Notes under the pieces: model-generated
The model's database searches: none
What the model saw: the letters and a program-made list of their open reading frames with translations, nothing else
What the model was told of the DNA's origin: nothing
Assembly: GCA_947359465.1 (NCBI GenBank)
Contig: OX375876.1
Coordinates: forward strand, 62,502,998 to 62,566,997
Length of the DNA: 64,000 nt
Direction of reading: 5' to 3'
From: Metellina segmentata
Lineage: Eukaryota > Arthropoda > Arachnida > Araneae > Tetragnathidae
In this document: piece by piece, positions 26,801 through 39,400 of the stretch
Layout: the number at the start of each line of letters is the position of its first letter
Numbering within the stretch: position 1 is the first letter of the stretch
Program-made: the position numbers and the translations under genes

Positions 26801-29800
26801 GTTCCAGTCTGTTGATTAAGATATTTTAAAAACCACTAGACAGTAAAGATGATTGTAAATGTATTGAGATCTCACATTAAGTTTTGTTGTAGGGCAACAA
26901 CTTTTGTATTGCACTTTCCCAAAATTCTGCATTAAATTAAAAAAAATTATTTTCAATAGAGATTTAAAGTTAATTAATTCAAGACTTTTGTACATCGTAA
27001 AATTTCTTAAAAACTACAATAAAATGTTTTATTATTACTTTTAAGTAGCAGTCCAAAATAATATTCACTTGTTTTTTAATATTATTTTGAACTCCCTCAA
27101 TGCAATAGTCTTATTAACTTCGTTTTAGATAAATATAAAAAAATGTATTCAATCTGGAATAAATCATGATTGGGAAAGTGAGAAAAAAAATCACCACACC
27201 AAAACGAAAAAAATATTAAGAAAATTAATTAATACGACCTAATTGTGCCATCTTAATTAACTATCTTACTTTTTTTACGTCCCTAAAAAAAGTTTTATCC
27301 AATTTTTCATATCCGAGTAAGGAATATTTGGGATGAAAATATATTAAAAGCAGGTTAAGAAAGCAAATAATCTTATTGGCAAAAAGCAGTAAGTCATACA
27401 AATGGTTTGAACAAAATAAGGTGCATCAATTTCCTTATATTGCATCTGGAGAATCTTCCATAATTTTCTACAATTTTTATCATTAGAAGTTTCGTTTGTC
27501 TCTAGTATTCCTTGTACTGAACTTCATCATGTCACACAAACATATGAAATAGGGAATAAACGTGGTTTGAACTTCTATTTCTATCGGTACAAATAAGATG
27601 GCGGAGGACTTAAGTTACCATGTAGGAGGATTTAAGATACTGTTTAACTATTCAAACGTTCTTAATAATATTAATCTAATACTTTAAATTTTTTTACGTA
27701 TTCGTTATTTTTGGGTGGAACTAGGTTATGAATTGTTTAGAACCAGAAACATAAATATTGGTATTTTAGAATCGTCAAAAGTCACAAGTGTGAAACTCTT
27801 AATTTCTAATAGTTCAACCACATTTCATTTAACCTTACTCATCAGAGGGTACATAAAATTTAGTACCATTTTTCTATACAAAAATAAATGTTATAGATTT
27901 TTTTTTTCTATCACAGTTGGAGAACTGTGATGGGAGTATGGATGTAATGTTTAACTCCATTTGTAAAAATGTGTTTCTGACTGAATTCGTGGTTAATATG
28001 GTTTCTTTATAGCGTATGTACAATACATAGGAATCTCTACAGTTTTGAGGGGAATCGATCTCTGCTATGAGTAATGGTAGATTCTATGTTAGACATTATC
28101 CTTGGCTACTGCATAGTTGATTGGTTTGGGGTTTATCAAAAGTCACAAGTGTGAAACTCTTAATTTCTAATAGTTCAACCACATTTCATTTAACCTTACT
28201 CATCAGAGGGTACATAAAATTTAGTACCATTTTTCTATACAAAAATAAATGCTATAGATTTTTTTTTCTATCACAGTTGGAGAACTGAGATGGGAGTATG
28301 GATGTAATGTTTAACTCCATTTGTAAAAATGTGTTTCTGACTGAATTCGTGGTTAATATGGTTTCTTTATAGCGTATGTACAATACATAGGAATCTCTAT
28401 AGTTTTGAGGGGAATCGATCTCTGCTATGAGTAATGGTAGATTCTATGTTAGACACTATCCTTGGCTACTGCATAGTTGATTGGTTTGGGGTTTATGGCG
28501 CATGGTACAGAGATAACAAGCAGCACAAAAGGCAATATGATGCAAACGAGTAAAAAGAGATAAAAGGTTAAAAAGTCTATATTCAACTATAAAAGTATAT
28601 GGAAAATTATAAATATTTATTTCCCAGGTGAGATATGTCGGTTAGACGACATAAAAGGCGTAGGATAGATGCAACATATGTAGGTCACCATCGGTAAAAA
28701 AAAATTACGAAGCCTAAAAATATGAATGAAGAAAATTGTAATAAGATGGGGTATCTCCTCTTAGTGGCGACTATTAAAATTCTAATGAAATTCTATTAAA
28801 AATGATTAATTACAACAATGGTAAAATTTCGCAGCGATGTAAGGAGGCAAAGAGTGATGCATCATGTGGAGGGTGACGAGACGAGTCTGATAAAATTGGT
28901 GATGAAGTATTTAAAATGCCTCGATAAAAATGTCTAAGCTCTATATACGAAGTTGAAATATGATTAATAGAGAGAGGTTTTTGGCAATGCTGGCACGGTT
29001 TCCCAGACCAAGACTTCTCCACAGAGATGCAGCTCTCTCTCTATTTTTGGATTCAATCTATTTTGAAATTGAAGTACACCTCAAACGTATGGAAAATGAT
29101 CGTAGCTATCATGTTAGTTGGGCTGGCTTCGACCTGAAACAACGTTATGATTTCGGTAGTGACATAAAACAAAATGGCGCTGTTGAAGGAAACAAATATT
29201 CTTACCGTATACTGTGAAAGAAGAGCTACGAGAGCGTACTCCAGATGCACCATCAGCTGCTCCAACTTGACACTGGAACATGGCGTCGTCTTCTAGTGTT
29301 ACACTACCAATTTGCAGCGAGAAGTCACCTGTAGGAAAAGAAGACATTACATTACTTACGAAAACGATATGACGACGTTCTAGTCAAAATGGCTACATCT
29401 CCAAGATTGGTCAGTATGGATTGATTGTTAATGTATAGTGCATATAAGGGAACAGACTCATTACACCTCTTGCAAAAACGATTTAACGTGCTATTCAAGA
29501 TGATTATATCTGAAGGTTGACTATTTTGGATTGACGGTCAATGTATAGTGCATGTAAGAGAATAAACACATTTCATTACTTGCGAAAACGATTCAACGTT
29601 CTAGTCACGATGGCTACATTTCCAAGGTTGGTCAATTTGGATTGACTTTTAATGTACAGTGCATATAAAAGAATACGGTTAATGTATGGAAATAAAAGGT
29701 GCCGATGCACACCAGTGTTATTCCAAGATTCGCACCATTTGGCTTGAGCTTATCTTTTGGTCATATTTAACCCCCTTTGGTCGTTTTAACGAGATATCTC

Positions 29801-30369
29801 GTACTTGATGAAAATTGACTAAATCTTGGACGAGATATCTTGCCAAGACAAAACTATTATTACTCCGAGGAGGAATAAAGATAAAAAAAAATTGTCTCTT
29901 GCCTAGAACTGGTGACAGTTGGGAACGGGTTTTTGTACCAGAGGCCTATTTTTGGTCCGGTATTTGATGTATTGGCGCCAGATTAAAAAGAGAGCTTTCT
30001 AAAGAAGTTTATTTTTACACTAGACGAGGATATTACAACTACAACAAAAACATAACTTAACGAAGCAGAGGACAGCACTTCCACCCTGCCTCGAGCACAA
30101 ACAGGAAGTCTCCCATCAGCTCTTTCCCCCCCCCACTGCAGCCTTTCGGTTGCAGTTAGGGATGGTGATCTCGCACCATACCTATAAATACCATCACAAT
30201 ATCAGACTATACCAGTACACGAAGCAGTGAACATTTATTTATAAGTAGACGTACCACTATTGATGGTAGCAATGTGATATATGCCTTCATATAGACTCAA
30301 TCTAAGCATTGGAAGAAACAGCTTGAGAATATACACTCATAAAATGTTCGAATAACTCACACGAAGTCC

Positions 30370-30410
<41 letters not shown>

Positions 30411-33400
30411 ACTTCATTACAGAAATAACATTTCGACGAAAAAACAAGCTTTCTGATATTACCTCGAAAAGAATAAATCATTGGAAATAGTTTTAAGCAG
30501 AGAAGTGAAAGTGGGGAAACATGGCGAAGTGACAAATTATATTTTCAAGAACTATAAGTAATAAAACCATAACGTGGCACATTTTCTTTCTCCTCCAGAG
30601 AAAATGAGGGGGGGGGGCGGCTGGAAACTGGCCTCGCCTTTGTTCTTATTTATTGGCCCATTGTGTCAAAATTAATTGTTTTTATTGCGAATAAGAAGGA
30701 TTTAATCTGCCAAAACCCTGTCCCCCCACATGACCAAACAGCCCTTATTTCTGTTCCATCTAAAACACAGTTAAACACGAGTCTAGTTGAGTTTTTCTTT
30801 TTGAATAAAGATGACATAAAAATGAGAAATAACTTAGAAATCTATCTCTCGGTTCAAAAAAAGCAAATGTTTTTCTCGAACATAATCCTCTTAGTACTTA
30901 GTCCTGTTCATTTTTTAAATAAAATATTGCCGTTCCAGGAAAAGGAAATACACATCCAACTAAATGATTTAAGTTAGCTTTTTATTTTTCAGTACCCCTT
31001 CGTTGTGGAAAGGCCGTAAAAACTAGCATATAATTTATAGCCTTCAGTGTGAGCTATATATTTTTTGAAGCTTTCGAAACCTGATCCGACGAGAGAAAAC
31101 CTATTTCCCTAGGTTAGAATGGGCAATAGTTTTTATCAGCTATAACAGACGATTTCGAATACATGCATTAACAGCGTTCTGCGCTATTTCACAATATCGC
31201 AGTGAAAAGACCGTTAATGGAAAATGGACTCCATTCTAACTGTAACTGAGACCGTTCCGATGCAGGATCGTTTGCTGCTTTCGCTTGCTTCTTTATTTAT
31301 CTTTTCTATTGCATCAAGATTTCAATGCGTTTTGTTACGGATGAATTAGGCAATTAATCGTGAGTGAGATTTTCTCAGCTCCCGAAAGAATCCATACGAA
31401 AAAGCGTGTTGTAAGATGGGATTTAGTTTTTTTAGTTGCTGAAAGGTCTCTGATGTAAGAGATTGGGAAAGGGAGATGAGAACAGTGTTTTAGAATAGCG
31501 TCTTAGGGGAGACGTGAAAATGCGTAGTCAAGATATTTGAGGATTGTAGATGGGGAGTTTCATAATAGAATAATTTTAGGAACAAAATCTAGTCTCTTTG
31601 TAAAAACTCGAAATTTCAAACTGTAAAAAATAATATTTTCCAATTTTTTGTGCTTTGTAAATTTATTAGTTTATTTTTTTGCATCCTATGACACTCTCTG
31701 GTCACCTGTCGACGAGTATCATAACATAAGTACAGTGATGAATTATGTTTCAAAAACACTGTCTACAATACTAGCAACTGCATTGACAAGGTAGGTAATT
31801 GAATTAAGGTCACACTGGAGCAACACAACCTTTCTATTGGCGATGGTCCGGGATCAATCCCGAAGGAAACGATCCTAGGATTACATTCGCAATTTTGAAC
31901 CACGGTCACATATTCGCAACTGTATTATAAAGAGTTTAGGACAGTCCTTGAGTTGGTCTGGTAATTTTGTTTGCAGAAAGGTAGGTGATCTCGTTACTCC
32001 AAGGTAAGTGTATTGTAGGTAGTCTTGTACGGTAAGAAGTAGAAAGCAAGCGACTCCAACAGCTGTGGGAAAGGAACCTGAGTTACTAGGTTTATTCCCC
32101 CAAAAAACATCTATACTTTTCATAAAGACATCACTTTGTAAATCAAAAATGTGTTAGACTATTTTTTTAATATATTGAGACGATATTTTAATCGAGACAC
32201 AGATCCTTTTCAAAATTTTGTATTTCAAAGAGAAAATTCAGAAGTGCAAATAGTTGAAAATTAATAAATCCTACTCAGTTGGAAACGATTGACATTCTGT
32301 TTATTAGCAAGGAGCATGAAAGAGGAATGCCATCTCAACAGTGTGTGTCTGTGGGAAGTAGTGATTTCATCAAAAGTGGATTGGTGCCATTATTTATAAT
32401 GAAGCCTTCATCAAAAAATTTTTTTATTTGACTGAGAAACAAAAACAAAATCAATAGGTAGTTTTGGGTTAAACTAGTCTATAAGAACCACAAATTATTA
32501 TTATGCAAATGTCTGATTCGCATGTGAGAAAATAGCAAATGCCTGTTTTCATACCCTACAGATTTATCAATCTACAAAAAGAATAGCTTTAGATCTTGAT
32601 TGATTCTCGCAAATAAGAAAATGGCAAATGTTCGATTTCGTAAACTATAAATTTATCAATCTACAAAAAATAGCCTAAGGTCTTGATTTGAATTTATCTG
32701 ATCTTTGTTAAAGCAGCATTTGCTCAAAACATTGATTTTAAGGCTTAATTTAGAATGAAGTATTTTCAAATAAGTTGGTTTCACAAATTCATTTAGAATC
32801 CATGTTCATAGAAGAAAAATTTAAACGGCTTTCGTTAAAAAAAATCAAATTAAGGTGGGTGCACATTCCTAAGACTTATTTTTAATCATCCTTCTGTCAG
32901 TTCAAACTTATTCTTCATCTCTCAGTAACTAACGGAAAGGAATATACCTCATTCGCTGTTTGCGAAAGCCAAGACGCTGCCTAGAACCTAAATAAAAAGA
33001 GCGTTAGCAACGAGTTGTGCAACGACAGAGTCAATACACAAACCAGAGTTCCGCCTTTAACTTTTATTGGAGGGGAGAAAAAAATAGTAATAGATTATTA
33101 CTGGGGTTTTCCAGACGAAGCGGGTGGTGTTTTTACTTGCGGTCCAGACAGTAGAAATATCGATAACGTGTGAGGTTGCAAACGGTGAAATAACAACAGA
33201 CAGCCTGTGGATCCTGTCTGAGAGAAGTTTACGATTGGTTTGAGAAAGTGGGCTTCTTTTTTCACTGTTTTGAGGATCGAACCGCATTTCCTTGTGTATT
33301 GTTTTAGCATTCATATCTTGCACTGTCTCGTCTGTCTTTGTTTACATAAGGATAAAAATATCAGTCTAAATATCAGTCTAGGGTTATGCGGGAATAGACA

Positions 33401-36400
33401 GATATTTTAGATCCTTTGTGCGAAGCAGGATATGAATGACAGGTTGTTAAACTTAGAAAAGGGAAATTTATGGGAGGGTTGGATTAACTTTTTTGTCGCT
33501 TGAGCATATTTCAGGTTCATCAGTTTCAGGTTCCTACGCAAGGTATAATTAAATCCTTGCGTAGTTAAAATAGCCGTAGAATACCGTAACAAAACATTTA
33601 TCACGGACTTTAAAGATTATCACGCTAAGTCCAAAAAAGGCAAAAATAAGTTTTGCAGAAATACGTTGAAAGTTTCTTGCTCTGCAAGAGAAAGCATTAA
33701 GTCAGTCTCAATTCCTTCTTCACAATACTTTCGTGCTAGTGAAGGCAGTATATCTAAATTAATGTGTCTTTAGGGTTAATGGCTATTAAAATGTGAAAAA
33801 ATCTGATGCCCCAAAACGTTCGAACACAGTAAGATCAAACCCATCAATAGTGTTGGGAATTATTAGGTTTTATCTACAACAGCATTTTGGGCTTTAGGGT
33901 TAGTAGTTATTAAAATGTTAAGTTAAACGCATTTAATTTAATCCCTCACAATGCTCGAACAGAATAAGAACAAACTAAATCGATAATTGTTTGGGTGTAC
34001 TAGTATTGGGAAGTATTAGGTACCTATCTAACACGAGTTTGTTCTTTAGGGTTAATGATTATTCAAATACTGTGATAAAAGTAACTGATAGCTCACAATA
34101 CTCGAACACAGTAAGAGCACATAATATTTGCTTGTTTGACCTAGTGGGAATATAATAGTATTTAATTTAATCCCTCACAATGTTCGAACAGAATAAGAGC
34201 AAACTAAATCGATAATTGTTTGGGTGTTGTAGTATTAAGTACCTATCTACCTCAGCAGTTTGGTCTTTAGGTTTAATGGTTATTATTGAACTACTGTGAT
34301 AAAAGTATCTGATGGCCCACAATGCTCGAACACAGTAAGAGTTATTAATAGTTGCTTGTGTGATCTAGTGTGGGAAGTATTAGGAACTTAGGCATAATTA
34401 CTTAGGCAACGAATCTGCACAAGAGTCAGATTAAGCAACATGATCACAGTGATATTATATCATGAAAAGTTTAGATAGACCAATGAATAGCATTGACGGA
34501 TGAAAAAGTGTCTTACCTTCGTCGTCACTGCCGACCATTGTGTACCTAGGGAAGCCTTTAAGCTCTCGATCCGATCCAAGTCCGAACCCGTCTCGAGTCC
34601 ACTGCAGTGTGCCCACTTTGTTGAGAACTCGGCAAGGCAGGACAGCTTGCTGGCCCACGATCGCTGTCCGGTCCGTGGGTTCAATGTCAAATTCCTGAGG
34701 AGGCCTGCCACCCCCTGAAAAAGAAAAAACCTCAATGTCTCATATGCTGAGTTATAAAAGTACACCAAAAAGCTGTACTCAATTCACAAGCTTCTCTCAT
34801 GAGTGTTGCGCTTTACAGATCATCCAAACCATTTCCAAGTACATAAGAAATTTTTAAACAAGGTTCAACATGAGTGTTGTTATAACAATCATTCTACTTT
34901 CTACTCAACCGTTATACTAATGGTTACATCTAGTGATTACTACTAATATAGAAATATGTTCATTGGATAGATTCATATTAATATGGAGTTGCAAAGGCAT
35001 AGACTTTCTAATAAAATAGGGGAAGCATGTGTGTGTAGTAGCAGTGTTAAGATCTCAGTACGTCACGTGGGCTTGGGAATCGATTCGAGCCGATTGGTTA
35101 TGAAGCGCAAACTAGTGATTTCCATCACGCTCGTGAATTAATTCCACAGTAGAGCTCGTTCTTCGTCCCAATACCACGTGACCTCCACTCGGAGATCTTC
35201 AAACCGAACGAGCGGTAGAAATAAATTAAGATGGAATGCACATACTTCGTCTATTTCATCAGACGGTCGATGTGTAAATGTACATGAGAAAGTTCTACGT
35301 ATAGTAATTCACACCATGAGTGATATTCTCAGAATTGAGCTCAATTGGTATAATAACGATTACATTCTACCATCATAACTATCGAATAGTTGTTAGTCTT
35401 CTACCACTATAGGTGTTCCGATGCATAGTGAGGGGACACCACACACTAAGTAGTACTACACCCACTTCTCTCTGAACGGTTGAAGCAGGAGAGACATCTC
35501 CACAGTTAGTAGTATATATACAAATTTATCAATCTAGAAATCAATCAAACTAGTTATGCAAAATTCCTGAAATTTGTGAGACGGTTACCGTAAACAGTTT
35601 TAAAATTACAGATTATGATAGGAAATAGAGAAACTTGTCACCAATAATGATTTTAGATTCCCAAGGAAAATTAGTTCGTCAATTAAAATAACTCGATTCA
35701 ACATGTCGGTTTCTCAAAATGAAGACTTGGGGAGACAGACGATATTGACAGCATTAACAGCCAGATAAAAGTTGTTTTGTTCCATGAAATTAGTTTCGTT
35801 GAAATATTCTAAATGAACGTATAATCTATTTTACGAACTACAAAATATTCGAGTTGCATATATTCGAGCGTGTATCTTCAAAAGAAAATTTAGGTTTGTT
35901 TTATTCCACTCATTTAAATGCTCCAAAGTTGTGGGCTAATGAAATGCTAGAAAGTACTTAAATGTTTTATCTATGTATTGTGGATTACTCGGCTCTCCCT
36001 TATTCCCGAATCTCCTCCTTAAGGCCGAATAAACAGCTGAAAGCCGAATAGTTGAAACAGTGTCCGCCTACGGCCTCCAATCCAATAAAAATTCCAAATA
36101 ACATATTATAAATTCATTGATATATGATCGTTAATTGGTCAACACTCATAAGATTAAACTCCAAACGCTAAACAAAATTTATGGTAACCGCGATATTTAT
36201 AACGAGAACATTTGGGTAGAGGAAATAAAATCATTTTTCGTCTGGTGTCTACAATGAACAACCCTCAAAGAATTGTGTGACATTACTTCGCCTACCGAAT
36301 AATTCAAGGAATTGTTCTCATAATACCGTCTAACTCAGAGGTGGTCAACCTTTTACATACCATGCGTCAATTTTTTTCACACGCGAGTTCAGATGCGCCA

Positions 36401-39400
36401 TACAACTCAAGCACCTTTTCTACCTTACGTTCATGGTCTTGCCATATCCTTAATAACTTTTTTAATCAAAGTATGTTTATCGACATAATTAACATTTTTA
36501 AATGATTTAACTATATTTATGTGAAACAATGTCTATTACAGGGAATTCTATAAATTTGAATCAGTCATTCGCTACCTCGTTTTCCTTTTAATAAATTCCA
36601 TGGATGATAAGGGTTGTTCACATCTGTATGTCGTACAAAACGACAATATAACTTTTCAACTTATATAACTTTTCAAAAGAATAAGTTGGTGCAATGGTGC
36701 AATGCGCCACTTGTAATCATCCAGTGCGCCAAGTTTGGCGCATGCGCCACAGGTTGGCCACCCCTGGTCTAACTGGAAGTGTTCATAGCTTTCGTCTACT
36801 TCAAATCTGTCAGTAAGAGCGTGAACTGTGGTGATGGTTCCTGTCACTAGCAACGGAGACTTAACCACTGAGTGCTCATTCACAAATAGCCGCCAATTTA
36901 TTCCTTGTAGTGTTGAGGTCAAAAGGTTTGTGATCGGGCATAAAAAAAAATCTCATAACGGCGAGAATACTCGCTGGTTTAAGATGGAAATGCTGTATAC
37001 ATTACCGGACGATTTAAATGTACACAAAACAATTCCTAATAACTATCAGTGATGTGAATCGGCAAAATACAAAATGAAAGATTTTAGTAGTAGATATAAT
37101 AATTTTATTTATTTCACCGAAGTAAAGTGAAAAGTAAGGTGTAGTAAGAAACATATTTGAAGGACAGTTGCAAATGTCTCAACACGCTCTTTGGAGACGT
37201 AGGGACCTTTCAGGGTATTTATTTTTGGAGATTGTGAAGACCTGTTTGAGAAGGGTGAGTGAATGTTTCCTGTTATGCATTTCTGACACATCTGCCAACA
37301 GCTATAAGCAAAACAACCCCTCTTAGAACACGTTCTATAACAAACGATTCAGACGACAAGGAGCAGTTACTTCTTGGCGATTAGTTGTTAAAAACAAGTT
37401 TGGTTGCGGCAGGCCATTTTCCTCTTGATTTATAGTGCTTTTCTTTCTAAATAAGTATGCTAAATAAGTACTTTCTTTCTAAACGAGTGTTCGCAGTGAG
37501 ACTTGGAAACCAATACTAGAAAAAATATAACGCGCTACATAAGGTTTGGTTTGTTGCTCAACGGTTGCTTTTTTGTAACTCAAGAGCTAATCATTTAAAA
37601 TAAACTATACAAGACTCAAACCACATAATTTCGCTATTGAAAATTTTTTAATATCCTTTTTCTTAATATCTTAAGAATTTTAGACGATTGAAACTATTTC
37701 AGTTCAGTGTACAAAGTTTTTAGTACTTCTACAGGCAAATGTTTAGTTAAAATATACAATAAACGAACAGATCTGGAGCTTCTCTAAGCTCCATTGGAAT
37801 ATCAGAGAAAAATGATGAGCTAAGCCTCTATATTTGCCATAGAAACAACACTACCCAAAGCTATTTTCTTGAAGGTTTTATCGGTATCAGCTTGGTTTGT
37901 CACGCAAAAAGTATCTTAAACTATATTTTGAAACATCATTGCAGTCGAAAAAATACACTTTTTGTATATTAACCCTCCTGACAAATGTCTTGATGAGACA
38001 TCCCGTCTTTAGAAAAATTGGCCAGAACTTGGTGGACGAGTTATCTCGTCAGTGGAAAAAACACTGATCAGATTTTGATCTCGTCATCATAAAAAATTGA
38101 TAATATCGTGAAGCGATCAAGTAGATATACTATCACTAGAAACTTTGGGTAGTAGATATCTTGTCACAAGGAACATTGGTCAAATCTTGAAGGACGAGAT
38201 CCGTCGTGTACAAAGGGGGCTGCTGCATGTTAAATCTGACATGGCCTCAATTGTAATCACGTTGTCGTGATGTGGAAGTTTGGAGAGTGAGGTGTTGCCT
38301 TGTCATCTGACCGTGATTCAAAATTACGTGGTATTGACCTCGAATTTTTCCTTCCGGGGTTTGATCACGGGCCATCGCCAGTTGTGTTGCTCCAGTTCAA
38401 TGTAAATTCAACTCTACCTCTCCCCTACTACCTCTCATTACAATGAACATAGTTAAAGCATAACTTATGTAAACAGTTCACAACTTAACTACTCTCGTCA
38501 TAAAATTTCATTTTGCGCACAACCGGTTTCAATTTTTCTCACTACCGCTACACAACTTAAACACGCACTCCACCCCCTCCAAACCCACCACACTTCACCC
38601 AAGATTCACGACTTCATTTCTCCCCGCCAGAGGGGACGATCACGTAATCCGACACGCAGGACACCGCATCAGAATATTCGCGTATCACGTCCTCGCGTAA
38701 CTGCAACCGTGGCGGAGGACAGCACCCCGCCACAGCCACCCCGCTCACGATAATTACTGCTCAGGTAGCAGCAGCAGCAGAGATCCGACAAATTGCAGTA
38801 CTTAGCAAATTGAAGCGCGTCCCCGCTCGATTGCCAAGGTCCATGCATTTAAAGGGTACAAGAAAAGGCACTAACGATTATGAAACGCAAAATCTGCGCG
38901 CGGAATGCGAATTCAGGCGATACTCCGGTGTCACGTTCCACCTAAACAAACGATTAAATCTGTCATGTTCTTTAAGGGCCGCTATCTGTCTCGCTGATCG
39001 CGCGCGCCAGGGGTTGTTGCGACGATTTAAATCACCGGGATGGATCTATCGATTAAGCGGACAGCGTGGTTTAATCGTTGGATTGGATGGAATGGAGTAA
39101 ATAATCGCTCACAGGTCTTTGTAGTTTGGGAAATTGGGAGTGTGGGGGATTATTGCGTGAATAAAGACATCAACTAAGTGTGCAGGGAAAATTGTATTGA
39201 TGTGAATTGAGCAGTGAGACTGTTGTAATTTAAAACCGCGTATTTGCTACTAGTATAAAGGAGTGTTAATTAACTTCGTACTGGAGTAGGCAGCTAATTA
39301 ACGTCGTACTGGAGCAACACAACGGGCTATTGGTGATGGTCCGGGATTAATACCAAGGAATAAGATCCAAGAACAAAACTATTTAATATTAACTACGATC

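Larger units (their letters stand above)
11232..29205 (-). other. Intron 3 (18.0 kb)
   Basis: Contents include a degenerate GTAGA-type repeat (12091-12190), a SINE-B-derived segment (13613-13818) and SINE-A copies (13933-14210, 18070-18146, 22256-22530). It also holds a 39-bp tandem repeat (18238-18347), TTAA elements (20220-20407, 23709-23835), an (AG)n tract (20816-20851), the ~180-bp array (25735-26800) and the 361-bp duplication (27775-28496). GC-richer islands lie at 14620-15160, 17220-17840 and 23240-23590. Long AT-rich parts (15170-17200, 19000-19800, 20880-21700, 26800-27700) show nothing I can name. Confidence 0.85.
29329..34516 (-). other. Intron 2 (5.2 kb), tandem repeats at both ends
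   Basis: This intron splits Ig1. Near its 3' end lies a ~112-bp repeat (29345-29690), and near its 5' end a ~140-bp complex repeat (33770-34400). Between them are a TTAA-element fragment (29767-29874), an (AT)n tract (30375-30406), C9 and G10 runs near 30128 and 30608, and a truncated SINE-A copy (31789-31913). The remaining 30660-31790 and 31920-33770 show nothing definable. Confidence 0.85.

Noticed and set aside
34500..34768. Alternative frames over exon 2 (102 and 72 codons)
   Set aside because: They are shadows of the Ig1 exon. Only the frame with C81 and W92 matches the family.
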